From Himantopus leucocephalus (taxonomy: Eukaryota; Chordata; Aves; Charadriiformes; Recurvirostridae): 64,000 bases of DNA. The translations under genes and the position numbers were made by a program. The notes under the pieces are model-generated. The model saw only the letters and a program-made list of their open reading frames with translations. It was not told the DNA's origin and did no database searches. The DNA lies in the NCBI GenBank assembly GCA_003993805.1, contig RSEF01000026.1, positions 4,729,778 to 4,793,777 of the forward strand. Direction: 5' to 3'. The stretch's first letter is position 1, and each line of letters begins with the position of its first letter. Below are positions 38,701 through 49,199 of the stretch, one piece after another.

Positions 38701-41700
38701 TTGACCTGACTTGTACATTTCTTTTTGCCATGCAGAGCTTTGTGGTGAAGTGTTTTGTGTTGGAGTTTCTAGCTATGAAACGTGTTCATTTTGTGACTAT
38801 AAACGAAGTGTCTTTTTTGTTTCTCTGCTGTGTTATAGACGCCAAATCGGAGGCCATGCCAAGGCTTTGTATTTTACAATGGAAGTACTTATGAATAGAA
38901 GCTGATTACGGCTCTACCTTCCATCCTGCTTTTTTTAAAGGAACAGGGTTTAGTGAAGCTTAGTAACTTCTGACACTTGATACTACTGCATAGCAATGTA
39001 TGACATTAACACCACCACATTTCTGCATTTGTCTGCTTTCCTGATCCCAACTGGGCTAACTTGATGTCTAATTAGTGCATGATGTCTCTAGGTAAGCGAA
39101 ATATGCCTACATTGCTGCGTATAGCCCACTACAAAAATAAATACTCGCTCCCTGTCTTATACAGTTATACCATCTGGGATGTTTCTGAATCTATTGCTTT
39201 GATACCCTTCCTGGAAATCATCTGCCAGTTGAACGTACCTGGATCTGGGTGCTAGGAAACCTCACAGTGCAAGCTGAGAAGTAACCTAGTCCCTTTGAAT
39301 TTTTTTCAAGCTACTCTTCAAGTGTCTCATTCCTGTGTGAAAGATTACATATGTGTATATACAGCAGATGAGTAAAACCATCTTTAGTTTTGCGGAATTT
39401 TTTTTGAAGTGTTGTCATTATTTTCCATCTAGAAATAGCTCTCCGAGTATCAGCAACTACTAGTCCCAGGCTGAGAAAGGACAAACTCTGGAATGAAGTC
39501 TCCTGAACAGAAGATGGAAGAAGGTGGTTTTAAACTCCTGGCTGGCTCAGCTGTGGGGCCAGACACACAGCAAGCTCAGCTTTGTTTAGCGAGTGGTGTG
39601 AGTTCTTCCTGTAACACGCCTTAAAAGGGAAGTTCTGATTGAGGTAGCGGTTTAGCTGTGAGTCATGCAAGTGAAATGTTAAGTCTGTTTCTCAGACAGA
39701 AGCAAATCCAAATTCCTGAAAGTGGTCTCACCCCTGAGCCTCAGAGAACTTTGTCTTTGCTAGCTGAAAGCAACAAAAAGAAATGGGAAGACTTCTTTCC
39801 AGCCTTCTTAATCAAAAAGTCTCTCTGCTAAGTTGACTGATAAGTAATTACAGGGACTGGAGTAGGGAGTGACACACAGAAAAGGGTCCAGGAAACATCT
39901 TTGTAATTACAGTCTGTTTGTTACCATGGAGATCTGAGAAAATGGCAGTTTTGGTGTTTGGCAGTTGACCAGCAGGTTCTGCACCTGAGAGAAGTTTTTT
40001 GTCTTTCCCAATTCATCTTCCACAAGGGGCTGACCTTTACTCCTGAGCCATATATATCTTTGTATATACCTTCCTGAGTAAACAACAGTGTTGTGAATAT
40101 ATGTGCAAGTATTAGCTTGAAGAATGCTCAGTCCTAGTAAGTCACAAGATGCTGAATATTAAAAACCTAGAAAATGCAGAATATGAACTGCCAGCAGTGA
40201 GCAGCAAATCCCACATATCTGGCATCACAGACCTGGCACAGCCACATTAATTATAAAACTTGTATTGCTGTTTAGCAGAATGCGTTCCTCAGCAGCAATC
40301 CTTGGCACAAGAAGGGTACCGGGGCAAGAAGGGTGGAGGGGAGAAGGATCACAATAGCTGGGGTAGATATTTGGCCAACATAACAGTGACTGGGCAGTGA
40401 TGCGCCAATGAATGGGCAGCAGGCAGGAGTTTGCCTTCTCCGAGCAGGCTGTGTCTGTGTGGCAGAGTAGCTACGTGCTCTGCACTCGCATATTGATTGC
40501 TTTTTTCATTCTCCTAGCAGTCACTGCAAACTGTCATTTGTAGGGCTTTCTAGTCCAGGTTACACAAGGCCTGCTAATAGTAAATGCCAGCAGCTCTGTT
40601 AACCCTAAAGATTTAGGTCAGATTTTAAAATAACGTTTAAAATGGTAACTGAGAATACTAAACGTTCTCATTAAAAGTTTGCATAGTCAAAGCTGGGAGC
40701 AAGGCTCACTGTGCCCTCTAGTGTGCACAGTCTGTAGCTCCACTGTCCCTTCATAATGGCATGAGGGAAATGAAGCTGTTTTTTCTAGCAGTGGATTGGC
40801 ATTGCAGAATTCTGCGTGTCCTCCACGTTGCCCACACGACAAAGACTAGAATTACAAGTCAGTGCACTGAGTCTGTTGGACTTTGGCTGACATGGTACCC
40901 AGAGACCAGGCACAAACACAGTTGTTGTGGTCTGATGGGAACTGACACCTCACATGAATGGATGTATTGCCTAAGCATAGATCAAGCATGTAAATTTACA
41001 AGTGAGGAAAGAAAAATTCTGTGCTCTGGTTTCCTTTTGTCCTAGATAAAGCCCATAAAAAAAAAAAAAAGCCTGCTGAATGTGGGTATTTCTATTAGTT
41101 TTACAGGTTGCAAAGATGAATGCCATTCCCCTGACCTCTACAGGTTTTGTCCTGTCAAGTTCTGAACATAGCTAGGTCCTAGATCTTTAACTATGTAAGG
41201 GGCTATTCTGTACTTGTCTCAGGCCTGGTCTTTGCTGGCAGTCTCATCCCCAGATTGCTTCATTATCCTCTTAATGTGTCTACTCTGATGATCCACTATT
41301 TGCTGTTCTTTATGTCCTTAAATTTGTCTACACACAAATAACTCCTTGTGCCAGTAGCCTCAAGTCCCCTAAATGATTCAGTAACTGCATAACACCTAAC
41401 TGCGAATGTCCAGACCGTGACGGCAATGAAGCGTTGCCACTGGCTGCTGCAGAGCCACTCTGATTCTGCCTATTGAAATAAAGTGGTGGGAGGGTATCCT
41501 GCAGTCCAGATGAGGGCAGCATGCATCATGAGATGCTGTTTGTAGGCCAAGCATGAAAGGGTCTTGGCTTCTAAGTCCTAGACACTCTACTCCTTTCACA
41601 CAGAATCACCTTCTTTGAATATCTGATGTGATTTGTCTGGTTCTGTGATTCTATCCATTTTCAGGCAACTCTTCTCCAAATCTTCTGATCACAATGCACT

Positions 41701-42585
41701 GATAACATTAGCCTTTAAAAGCTGCTGATATCTCATATTCTGACACTTGCATCAGTATGTTGGAGGGAAAAAAAAGTAAAGTAATGACACTGGACTATGC
41801 CTGTCCAGCAGGCAGTAAAGCAGCTACTTATCATAGAAGGAAGATGCCATGCTCCAAATCACTGAACTGTAAAGCTTCCATTCTCTGCAGTGACGAAGCT
41901 TAGGACTATGGCTGAGCTTATGACCTCCCCCAGGCTGTTCTTCCCACTCATTATTTTGCCAGAGCATGCAAATTCATTTTTTCATTCATTTTCTCCAACA
42001 GTGTTCAAGGGGTTCCCCCAATCATGCTCTTCTTTCCAATAGCAATCAGCTTTTTTCCCAGCCAAAGCACTGATTTCAGAGGAACATCACACTGTAGTGC
42101 CTGTACCTTTCTTGAAGATCTTCAGATGTCCTTTTTATGTACTGCCAGGCAACGGATAGAGCGTAGCTGCCAGGTAGCTGTTAAAGTTCTACCCCTACAT
42201 AGCAGTACAGCACATCTCCAGCCCCAGGTTTCACAGAAATAAGCCCTCTAGCAATGCTGAATTATTTTTGCCTTACGTTCCTCACTGAAGAGTTGTAAGG
42301 TGGTCCTGGGTGGTATGGTGTATGTTCTTCCTGGACTGAGCTGCCCTTGGGAGCAGAAACTTGAGAGGTGGAAGTCTTCTCATTTGTCTTCATGAGATTC
42401 TCCAAGAATTCTGAAGAAATCATTGGCCTCCTTTTGTGATGAGAGCAACTTTTCTGTGTAATGGGTGTCTTTTGTGAGAGCCAGAGACCATTGTTACTTA
42501 CAAATGTGTGGGTTTGACAAAATAGGCACCAGACTTTGGGAAGAGAAACCTTCTTAAATTCTTGTCTGATTCTGATTTTTCATAG

Positions 42586-42683
42586 GACTCTATGTATTGG
42601 TGGGAGCAGGGGCTCTCATGACCACAGTTGGATTTTTTGGGTGCTGTGGAGCAGCGCGGGAGTCTCAGTGCTTAATTGGAGCA
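42586..42683 (+). CDS. TSPAN2: TSPAN2 coding exon 3 (residues 58-90)
   Basis: Acceptor TTTTTCATAG completes Gly58. The 98 bases encode TM2 ([18 protein letters not shown]) and the inner loop [10 protein letters not shown], with its conserved cysteines. The exon ends in phase 0 with donor GTAAGTA. Together with exon 2 the two make 201 bases, a whole number of codons. Confidence 0.96.
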
Positions 42684-43135
42684 GTAAGTAAAAGGTTTCA
42701 AGGGCCTGGGCTGCACAGGAAAATCATTCAAAAGCCTATGCTTTGTGTCATTAGTGGAAAGATCTTTGCTGTCCAAGACCTGAAATGTCTTATGTCCTTT
42801 TATTGGCTAATCCAGCATCTCTACCCACCGTACTATTGCAGAGCTTCCATACGTGAAGAAGTTCCATTGCTTGTCTCATGTGATATATTTCCTGGAATTA
42901 CCTTCTGTCTTTTCTGAAGCTACCATCTGAGCCACATCTTTGCCGTTTCCACCTTTGTTTCCATATTACAACAAATCTGACTTGACACCCTTGTTACAAA
43001 CCCTGCTTACCAGCTTTCTTTCAGTTACTGTGTGGGCTGTTGAGGCCTGGGCAAGGATGAAGGACTGACTGGCAGTCCATATAAAGGCTAATTGTGCAAG
43101 GTATATTAATATAAGATTCTCTTCTTCTTCTGCAG

Positions 43136-43210
43136 TTCTTTGCTTGCTTGTTGGTGATATTTGCGGCTGAGGTCACTGCTGGAGTATTTGCCTTTATAGG
43201 CAAGAAGGTG
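43136..43210 (+). CDS. TSPAN2: TSPAN2 coding exon 4 (residues 91-115)
   Basis: A 75-base exon, the typical size at this place in tetraspanin genes. It encodes TM3 (FFACLLVIFAAEVTAGVFAF). The acceptor is TTCTTCTTCTGCAG and the donor GTAAGT. Confidence 0.96.
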
Positions 43211-43754
43211 GTAAGTAGCAAGCAACTTCTAATGTACTAATGGGGCAGCTATGGATTCCAATGATGACTGACCTACCGCCTGGCTCTTGCATAGGAAAAC
43301 TTTCCAGGAGACTTTTCCCGGGAAGACTCTCTGACATTCTTATCTGGAGTCAATGAGAGCTTGTGTTATCACAAGTCCAGAATGGGATGCAGTTTTTTCC
43401 CCTATTAAAGAAAATCTGTCAGTGTGGATCAACCTTACATCCACAAGGAACATCAAGTTGAACTGTATGATAAGGGGGTATTGCTTGGGAAAAGGGCAAG
43501 CAAATTCAAGCACTGAATTTCTCCAACTAACAGTGTTTAACCAAAACACAGAATACAGCATGTGTACATTCTGACCCATGCAGAGTTCCTCTGAATGCCA
43601 TCAGGCCACAAAACCTCCTATCTTTCCAATCATGGTACCTTAGTTTACCATGCATAATTTTCTGCTCTGGAGGTTAATGACACGAGCTGGAAGTCTGCAC
43701 TGGATTGGGGGTAAGACTTATTTGCCACTCACTTGGAAAGTCTGATTTCTTCAG

Positions 43755-43856
43755 GCAATACAGGAGGCCCAGAAAATCTATGAAGACGTTTATGACGACT
43801 ATATGAAAAACCCAGGGGGGAAGGTCAACAGCACTATCTACCACTACCACTTGGCT
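43755..43856 (+). CDS. TSPAN2: TSPAN2 coding exon 5 (residues 116-149)
   Basis: This exon encodes the first helices of the large extracellular loop and the N-glycosylation sequon N140-S-T. It has 102 bases in phase 0, acceptor TTTCTTCAG and donor GTGAGT. This is the most divergent part of the protein compared with human, as expected for the variable loop region. Confidence 0.94.
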
Positions 43857-44988
43857 GTGAGTAGTCCTCCTCAGCTTTAATACCTTGCCCTACTACTCTG
43901 CTGTCACGTTACCCTTTAAAATTCAGAATGCCTCCCACTCAGGTATGAAAGAATAGAACTGAGCGTTCCTTAAAATGGAGCCAGAGGCTCACAACCCAGT
44001 TTCCTGATGGGTCTGTCAGAATTCTGTTTTTCAGATCCCAAGTGATTCCTACCTTTGAAAGTGAAAATGGCCAGGCTTTTAAATTTCAGCTGATGCTTCT
44101 GGTCTTTGTTGAGCCGAAGATAGGACTATTATGGCCATTTTGGATATTAAAATCCAAGAATAAATACCCACAAATGCAGTGAGAGGTGAAAAGATCTGAA
44201 CCTCTCTGCATTTGTCAGAGAAAAAACTGTAACCCATGTCCCAGAACCTACAAAATGGCAGATCCTGTCACTGTCTGAACCAAGTAAGTAAAGAACCAAA
44301 AGCACGTGTGTGACCAGTTCAGGCCACCCAAAAAGTTAGTGTCTGAATCAGAATTAGAAACTGTGACTTCCTGAATCCTATTTGTGTCCATCCTGTATCT
44401 GCACTGCCTCCCACAGAGATCAAGCCCAAGCTTTGTTGCTCCTTACAGCATTCCCACGTTCTTTAGAAGAAACATTTCACAACCTCAGACCCTTTTGTCC
44501 TTCTCCCATAGCTGTTATTTCTGACCCCAAGAGGAATTCCAAGCATTTTGTGGGAGATAGGCAAACAGGAAAAACAAACCCTCTGAAACACACTGATTTA
44601 TTACTGTCTCCAAACCCAGCACTATGTTTTATTGGAAATAAAGATTCCAGCATTCTCTGTTGTAGCTTTTGTGCGTTGCCCGTAATTCTGTATGCACTAT
44701 TTGAACTTCCTGCTTTCTCCCTTTAACAACTCCTGTTTCCTTGTGAGCCAGGGAACTCCTTTTCCAAAATCTACTTGCTTGCTTTGTTGTGAGAGACTGT
44801 GATGAAAATCCCTTCTGGATGTTGTTGTTAATACAAATTTGTCTGTTTCCTATGGCTTCAGACAATTGAAACTGATTTTTGAGAATATTGGCCCACGCAG
44901 TTGAAATTCTACCGCAGGGAGCAGTTAATACAGGGAATAAATTTATGACTTGATCTGTATTGTTTCTTTTTTATTCATTATTTATTGT

Positions 44989-45035
44989 CTCACTTTCAGT
45001 ATGAAAGTAGTAACTCACTTTCAGTATGAAAGAAG
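44989..45035 (+). repeat. TSPAN2: Tandem duplication of a splice-acceptor-like segment
   Basis: The words CTCACTTTCAGTATGAAAG at 44989 and 45014 repeat at 25-base spacing, differing only after the shared part. Each contains TTTCAG, a possible cryptic 3' splice site, 60-90 bases before TSPAN2 exon 6. Confidence 0.8.
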
Positions 45036-45087
45036 TCTACGGCTTCCCTTCTTTGATTCTTCATATCTCCGTCTCTCTCTCATTTAG

Positions 45088-45156
45088 CTCCAATGCTGTG
45101 GTAAAGATAATATGGAACAACAAATGGGATTACCCTGTCCAGAGAACATCCAGAAG
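45088..45156 (+). CDS. TSPAN2: TSPAN2 coding exon 6 (residues 150-172), GC donor
   Basis: It encodes LQCCGKDNMEQQ and the LPCP cysteine of the large extracellular loop. The acceptor is CTCTCATTTAG. The only junction that keeps the frame into exon 7 uses a GC donor: CAGAAG|GCAAGT, the standard context of GC-AG introns. The nearby GT at 45161 would leave the wrong phase. The exon has 69 bases, one codon less than I expect from the human exon. Confidence 0.93.
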
Positions 45157-45678
45157 GCAAGTGTCCTCTGTTCTGGTTTTTGTAATCACTTTTTCACGTC
45201 AATTGTTTAGTAAAATTGGAGACATTCTAGATGTAAAAGAAAGGAAGGAGTTCCTTTTTACCTTGCAAATTCCAGCATGAAATTCCATATGAAATGGAGC
45301 ACAGTGGAGGCAGAAATAAGTTGGATGTCATATTGAATATGCCCAGCCCTCATTTCTGAAGCCTGCTTGTAGCACCCCACAGCAGCTGGGACAATATTAC
45401 ATCATCTGAAAAGTGGGAAGGACATAGCAGAACATGGGTCCTAAATGAAAAGCCCTGTGAAGGCTGAATTTTGGCAAGTGCCTGCCTTAATCATGAATGG
45501 GGACTCCTGATTAGAAACTTTGTTGGTGTTAAGAAGGATACTGTTATTTCTGTCTTTTGTGGGATCTGCTCATGAGTACAATGTCAATCTGAAGGGCCAA
45601 ACTTCCCAATTTAGCATGGCCCATCATATAAACGGTTTTAAACTTAGGGAAAACTGATTGTAAGCAAATGCATTAAAA

Positions 45679-46254
45679 AGAGCGTGGCCAGCAGGTCGAG
45701 GGAGGTCATCCTCCCCCTCTACTCTGCCCTGGTGAGGCCACGTCTGGAGCACTGTGTCCAGTTCTGGGCTTCCCGGTTCAAGAAAGACAAGAAACTACTG
45801 GAAGGAGTCCAGTGGAGGGCTACAAAGATGATCAAGGGAATGGAGCGTCTCTGTTGTGAGGAAAGGCTGACAGACCTGGGTCTGTTTAGCCTGGAGAAGA
45901 GAAGACTGAGAAGGGGATCTCATCAATGCTTACAAATATCTAAAGGGTGGGTGGCAAGAGGGTGGGGTCAGACTCTATTCAGCGGTGCCCAGCGACAGGA
46001 CAAGGGGAGACGGCACAAACTAGAAGACAGGAAATTCCGTCTCAACATGAGGAAAAACTTTACTGTGAGGATGACAGAGCACTGGCACAGGCTGCCCAGA
46101 GAGGCTGTGGAGTCTCCTTCTCTGGAGACATTCCAAACCCGCCTGGACACTGTCCTGTGCAGCCTGGCTCTGGCTGACCCTGCTCTGGTGGGGGATTGGA
46201 CTAGATGATCTCTGAAGGTCCCTTTCCAACCCCGACCATTCTGTGATTCTGTGA
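45679..46254 (+). mobile_element. CR1 LINE 3' end in TSPAN2 intron 6, sense orientation
   Basis: A 5'-truncated CR1 in the same orientation as TSPAN2. A 174-codon frame (45684-46208) still reads the C-terminal part of ORF2 almost unbroken, including [30 protein letters not shown] and LPREAVESPSLE. The end after 46206 has the standard CR1 tail (CTAGATGATCTCTGAAGGTC) and terminates in repeats of ATTCTGTG near 46254. It is dead because the reverse transcriptase core is missing. Confidence 0.93.
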
Positions 46255-46480
46255 CTTGTATGTGTCAGCCTGTACAGGCAAGACATACAGATACCTCACT
46301 AGAAAAGGGAATATGCTGTGAAAATTGTCCAACAAAACACAAGGCATAGATGCATGAATTAGGATAGTGACGGCAATAATATTTTTCATGTTTATGTGTC
46401 GTTTAGTGAGAACAGCTGATGGAATTGGTTGGAGTATACTTTTTTTAGGAGTAAAAATCTTTCAATTTTGTTTTTAATAG

Positions 46481-46564
46481 AACTGCCTGGTTGAAATCCA
46501 GAATGTAATTGATGCTAATCTGCATTTAGTTGGAATTGTTGGAATTGCAATTGCTGGCATCACA
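46481..46564 (+). CDS. TSPAN2: TSPAN2 coding exon 7 (residues 173-200)
   Basis: An 84-base exon, the canonical tetraspanin size. It starts with the last loop cysteine (NCLVEIQNVI) and encodes the first half of TM4 (LVGIVGIAIAGIT). The acceptor is TTTTTAATAG and the donor GTGAGT. Confidence 0.96.
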
Positions 46565-48525
46565 GTGAGTAAATCCATGTTCTCACTCTCAAATCTATAT
46601 TTGAGCCCAGTACCCTGTCCCTTACTCAAAGCTTTGTGGAAGGTGTTTTGCAGCAACTGGTGAGATTCCTCAAAGGTGCAGCTATTCTTATCACTTTCAG
46701 TGTGTCTTCTCGCTGGGAATTGCCCACATTGGCGCAAACAGACTTGTGTGACTTCGTTTTACCAGTTTATTTTGTGTCCTTAGACAGCGTCCAAAGTATC
46801 CAATGGTGATCTTATTTTGTTGTAATAGTAGGAAAGCGACATTCACATGAACCAAACTGAAAAGCAAAAGGCTGTAGCAGCATTTCATCTATTCCAAAAC
46901 AGCTGCAGATTGATGCTTTAGGCCCTTTGAGGATCCATTCTTTAGATTTCATAAGGAATAGAGAGTACCAACCCTTTGTATAGAAATGGCTTTCCAGGAA
47001 AATGCTGGCCGTGGCACTGGTTCAATGTGAAAGACAGTTTATAAACAGATTTTCTGAGTCACAGATCCAGTGATCAGTATGTATTTTGTTAAAGGAACAG
47101 GATTTAAAATGCATAGTTTTCAGAACAGTGTTTCTTTCCTAAATATGTAGCACGTAGTTACAGGTAGTGTGGATAACATTCCTTACAGTCCACCTTCTCC
47201 CACAAGTGTGCATTGTTGTATTCCCAAGGTCTGCTCCTTCGTGACAGAGCTGTGACCAATAGATGTCACCCTGCTGCAAGGATATGGCAGGAGTGGGCAG
47301 CCTGTATCAAACACTGGCTTTACCAGAAAGCATTTTCCAGCATGTGTGTGCCATGACTTCCTTCAGATTCAGAAACCAGCAGCAGTCTGAAGCAGCATGA
47401 GGAGCTAGAATATTAGTAGAGAAATCCACCTTTAGCTTCTCTGGAGAGCAGGAGGTTCATGGACTTATATGGACGCTTAAAAGCAGATGAAGCCTTTATG
47501 TATGTAACAGAAACCATGCCGTGGGTAAAGGGGATTAAACAATCCTGTGATTTGTATAAAACGTGAAGGTGTACTCAAAAATACAGCAAAGCAACATGGG
47601 TGCAACAGAGTTCCAATAACCTCTCTGCCCAACAAGAATACACTAGAAATATGAACATCTCTTCTATGGCTTCTCACCTCAGATGATAGAGCACGAATTA
47701 TGAAATGATAACCTCTTCAGCAGCAGAAACATGTCTGTACGCTTTTCTGTGCTTGTTTCTGACACTTCATGGGGTATGACTGACCAGCTGTCTCCTTGTT
47801 CCTTAGGGAGGTGTGTGGGGAGGGGATATGAACTCAGTGGTTTAACTGCCTGATAGCATTGCTCATCTCCCATCGCTAGCAATGAAGCACCAGGAGGTAG
47901 CTGCTAACTTCTTTGGAGAATGAACCTGTGGCAAAAAAGAAATTTCTGGAGACTCCGGCAATACCCACTGTTCTCCGCTTTTAACGTTTCCTCTAGTTAA
48001 TTAGTTCCCTAACATGAACAGAGTTTTATATTTAATGCATAGTCTTGGTCTTGAGTAGTAATCATTAAGAGCTTAGCTTTCTCTGTAAAACCGCAATGCT
48101 CAGCACCAGTTACAGCGACCTTGGTTCCTCTGGGGTCATTCTCTGCTGTTATTCAAATGCGTATACAATATTCCACGTCGAAGCATTCTGAAACTCAGAA
48201 CCTTTTGGTGCAATACTAAGTATAATACATATAGTCACAGTTATTGATGTCAGTGAAATTTATGTTAATAATATTAATGTTTGGGGCTGCTATGCTGGCC
48301 TTAACACTTAGAGCAAAGAACAGCGAAACTAGCCTAAGCAGGTAAAACCTTGGCTTTGGGTATCAGTGAAATCTCTTTAATGTTAATTGTCTGATGTCTT
48401 GGGGCTTGTAGATGGAAGCAGTCACTTGCTACTCTGCCATAAGCACCTTCAGATTGTTCTGATATGCAGACTATTTTATAACTGTTTTGTAAGCGGATCC
48501 CTAAATTGCATCCCTTCTCTTCTAG

Positions 48526-48591
48526 ATCTTTGGCATGATATTCAGCATGGTTCTGTGCTGTGCGATCCGTAACACAAGAGACATGATCTAA
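48526..48591 (+). CDS. TSPAN2: TSPAN2 terminal coding exon 8 (residues 201-221)
   Basis: It encodes the end of TM4 and the cytoplasmic tail (IFGMIFSMVLCCAIRN, then TRDMI), stopping at TAA 48589-48591. The last residues are almost the same as human (NSRDVI). The acceptor is CTCTTCTAG. Confidence 0.96.
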   Translation: MFGMIFSMVLCCAIRNTRDMI

Positions 48592-49190
48592 AACTTTCAC
48601 TGCACAACTATGTCCCAGGAGTTCCAGACTAAGCTTTACAAGAAGTGCTCTTCTACCCAATTTAATAACTGTAATGCGTTTTAATTCGTGTTTTAACATA
48701 CTGAGAGGAAAATATCCCATTAGGTCAGCAGGTGAATTGTATTAGTTATAGTAAAACCAAAGTGAACAAAGAAGGGTTTTAAAATGTCCTTTTTAATGAA
48801 AAAAGCAAAGGTGCATCTAAGACTAATTTGATTTTTAATGTCTGTATATGTGCAATTAAGAGTTTACACATCTGTAGACATTGTGTAAGCACATGCATAT
48901 TTCTCCTTACAAATATATATGCACATGAGCAGGTACCTGTACATGCAGTACCTTGTTTAGGTAAGTATGTGCAAATGGAATATGTTGTGTGTGCATGTTT
49001 GCATGCATATTCTTCCAGAGTCTCACTATGCAAGAGTGTACGCACACCCACAGGTATACAGTGCTTGAAACCCTTTCATATCAAGCCCCGGTTTACCAAG
49101 AATTAGCAAAGGAACAAATGCCATTTTAAAAAGTAAGACCTATGACCCATTTTGTAACAGCTCTTTCCAAAGCTCAAACACAGTAGAATT

Positions 49191-49196
49191 AATAAA
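49191..49196 (+). promoter_or_regulatory. TSPAN2: Candidate TSPAN2 polyadenylation signal (AATAAA)
   Basis: A canonical AATAAA about 600 bases after the stop codon. The 3' UTR between contains a TG-rich and CA-rich stretch (about 48835-49055) with many ATATGCA and TGTGTGC words. Another AATAAA at about 49789 could give a longer UTR, so this site is a best guess. Confidence 0.5.
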
Positions 49197-49199
49197 ATT

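Larger units (their letters stand above)
29012..42585 (+). other. TSPAN2: TSPAN2 intron 2 (about 13.6 kb)
   Basis: The largest intron of the gene. It holds the purine microsatellite at 32.25 kb and an ancient CR1 fragment at 35.34 kb, listed separately. A-rich stretches lie at about 36774-36825 and 37960-38020. I saw no additional exon, RNA gene or nested gene. Open frames inside it (up to about 160 codons) either lie in the purine tract or lack any family feature. Confidence 0.8.

Noticed and set aside
41636..41660. 'ttctgtgattctat', similar to the CR1 tail octamer
   Set aside because: Too short and without CR1 sequence next to it.
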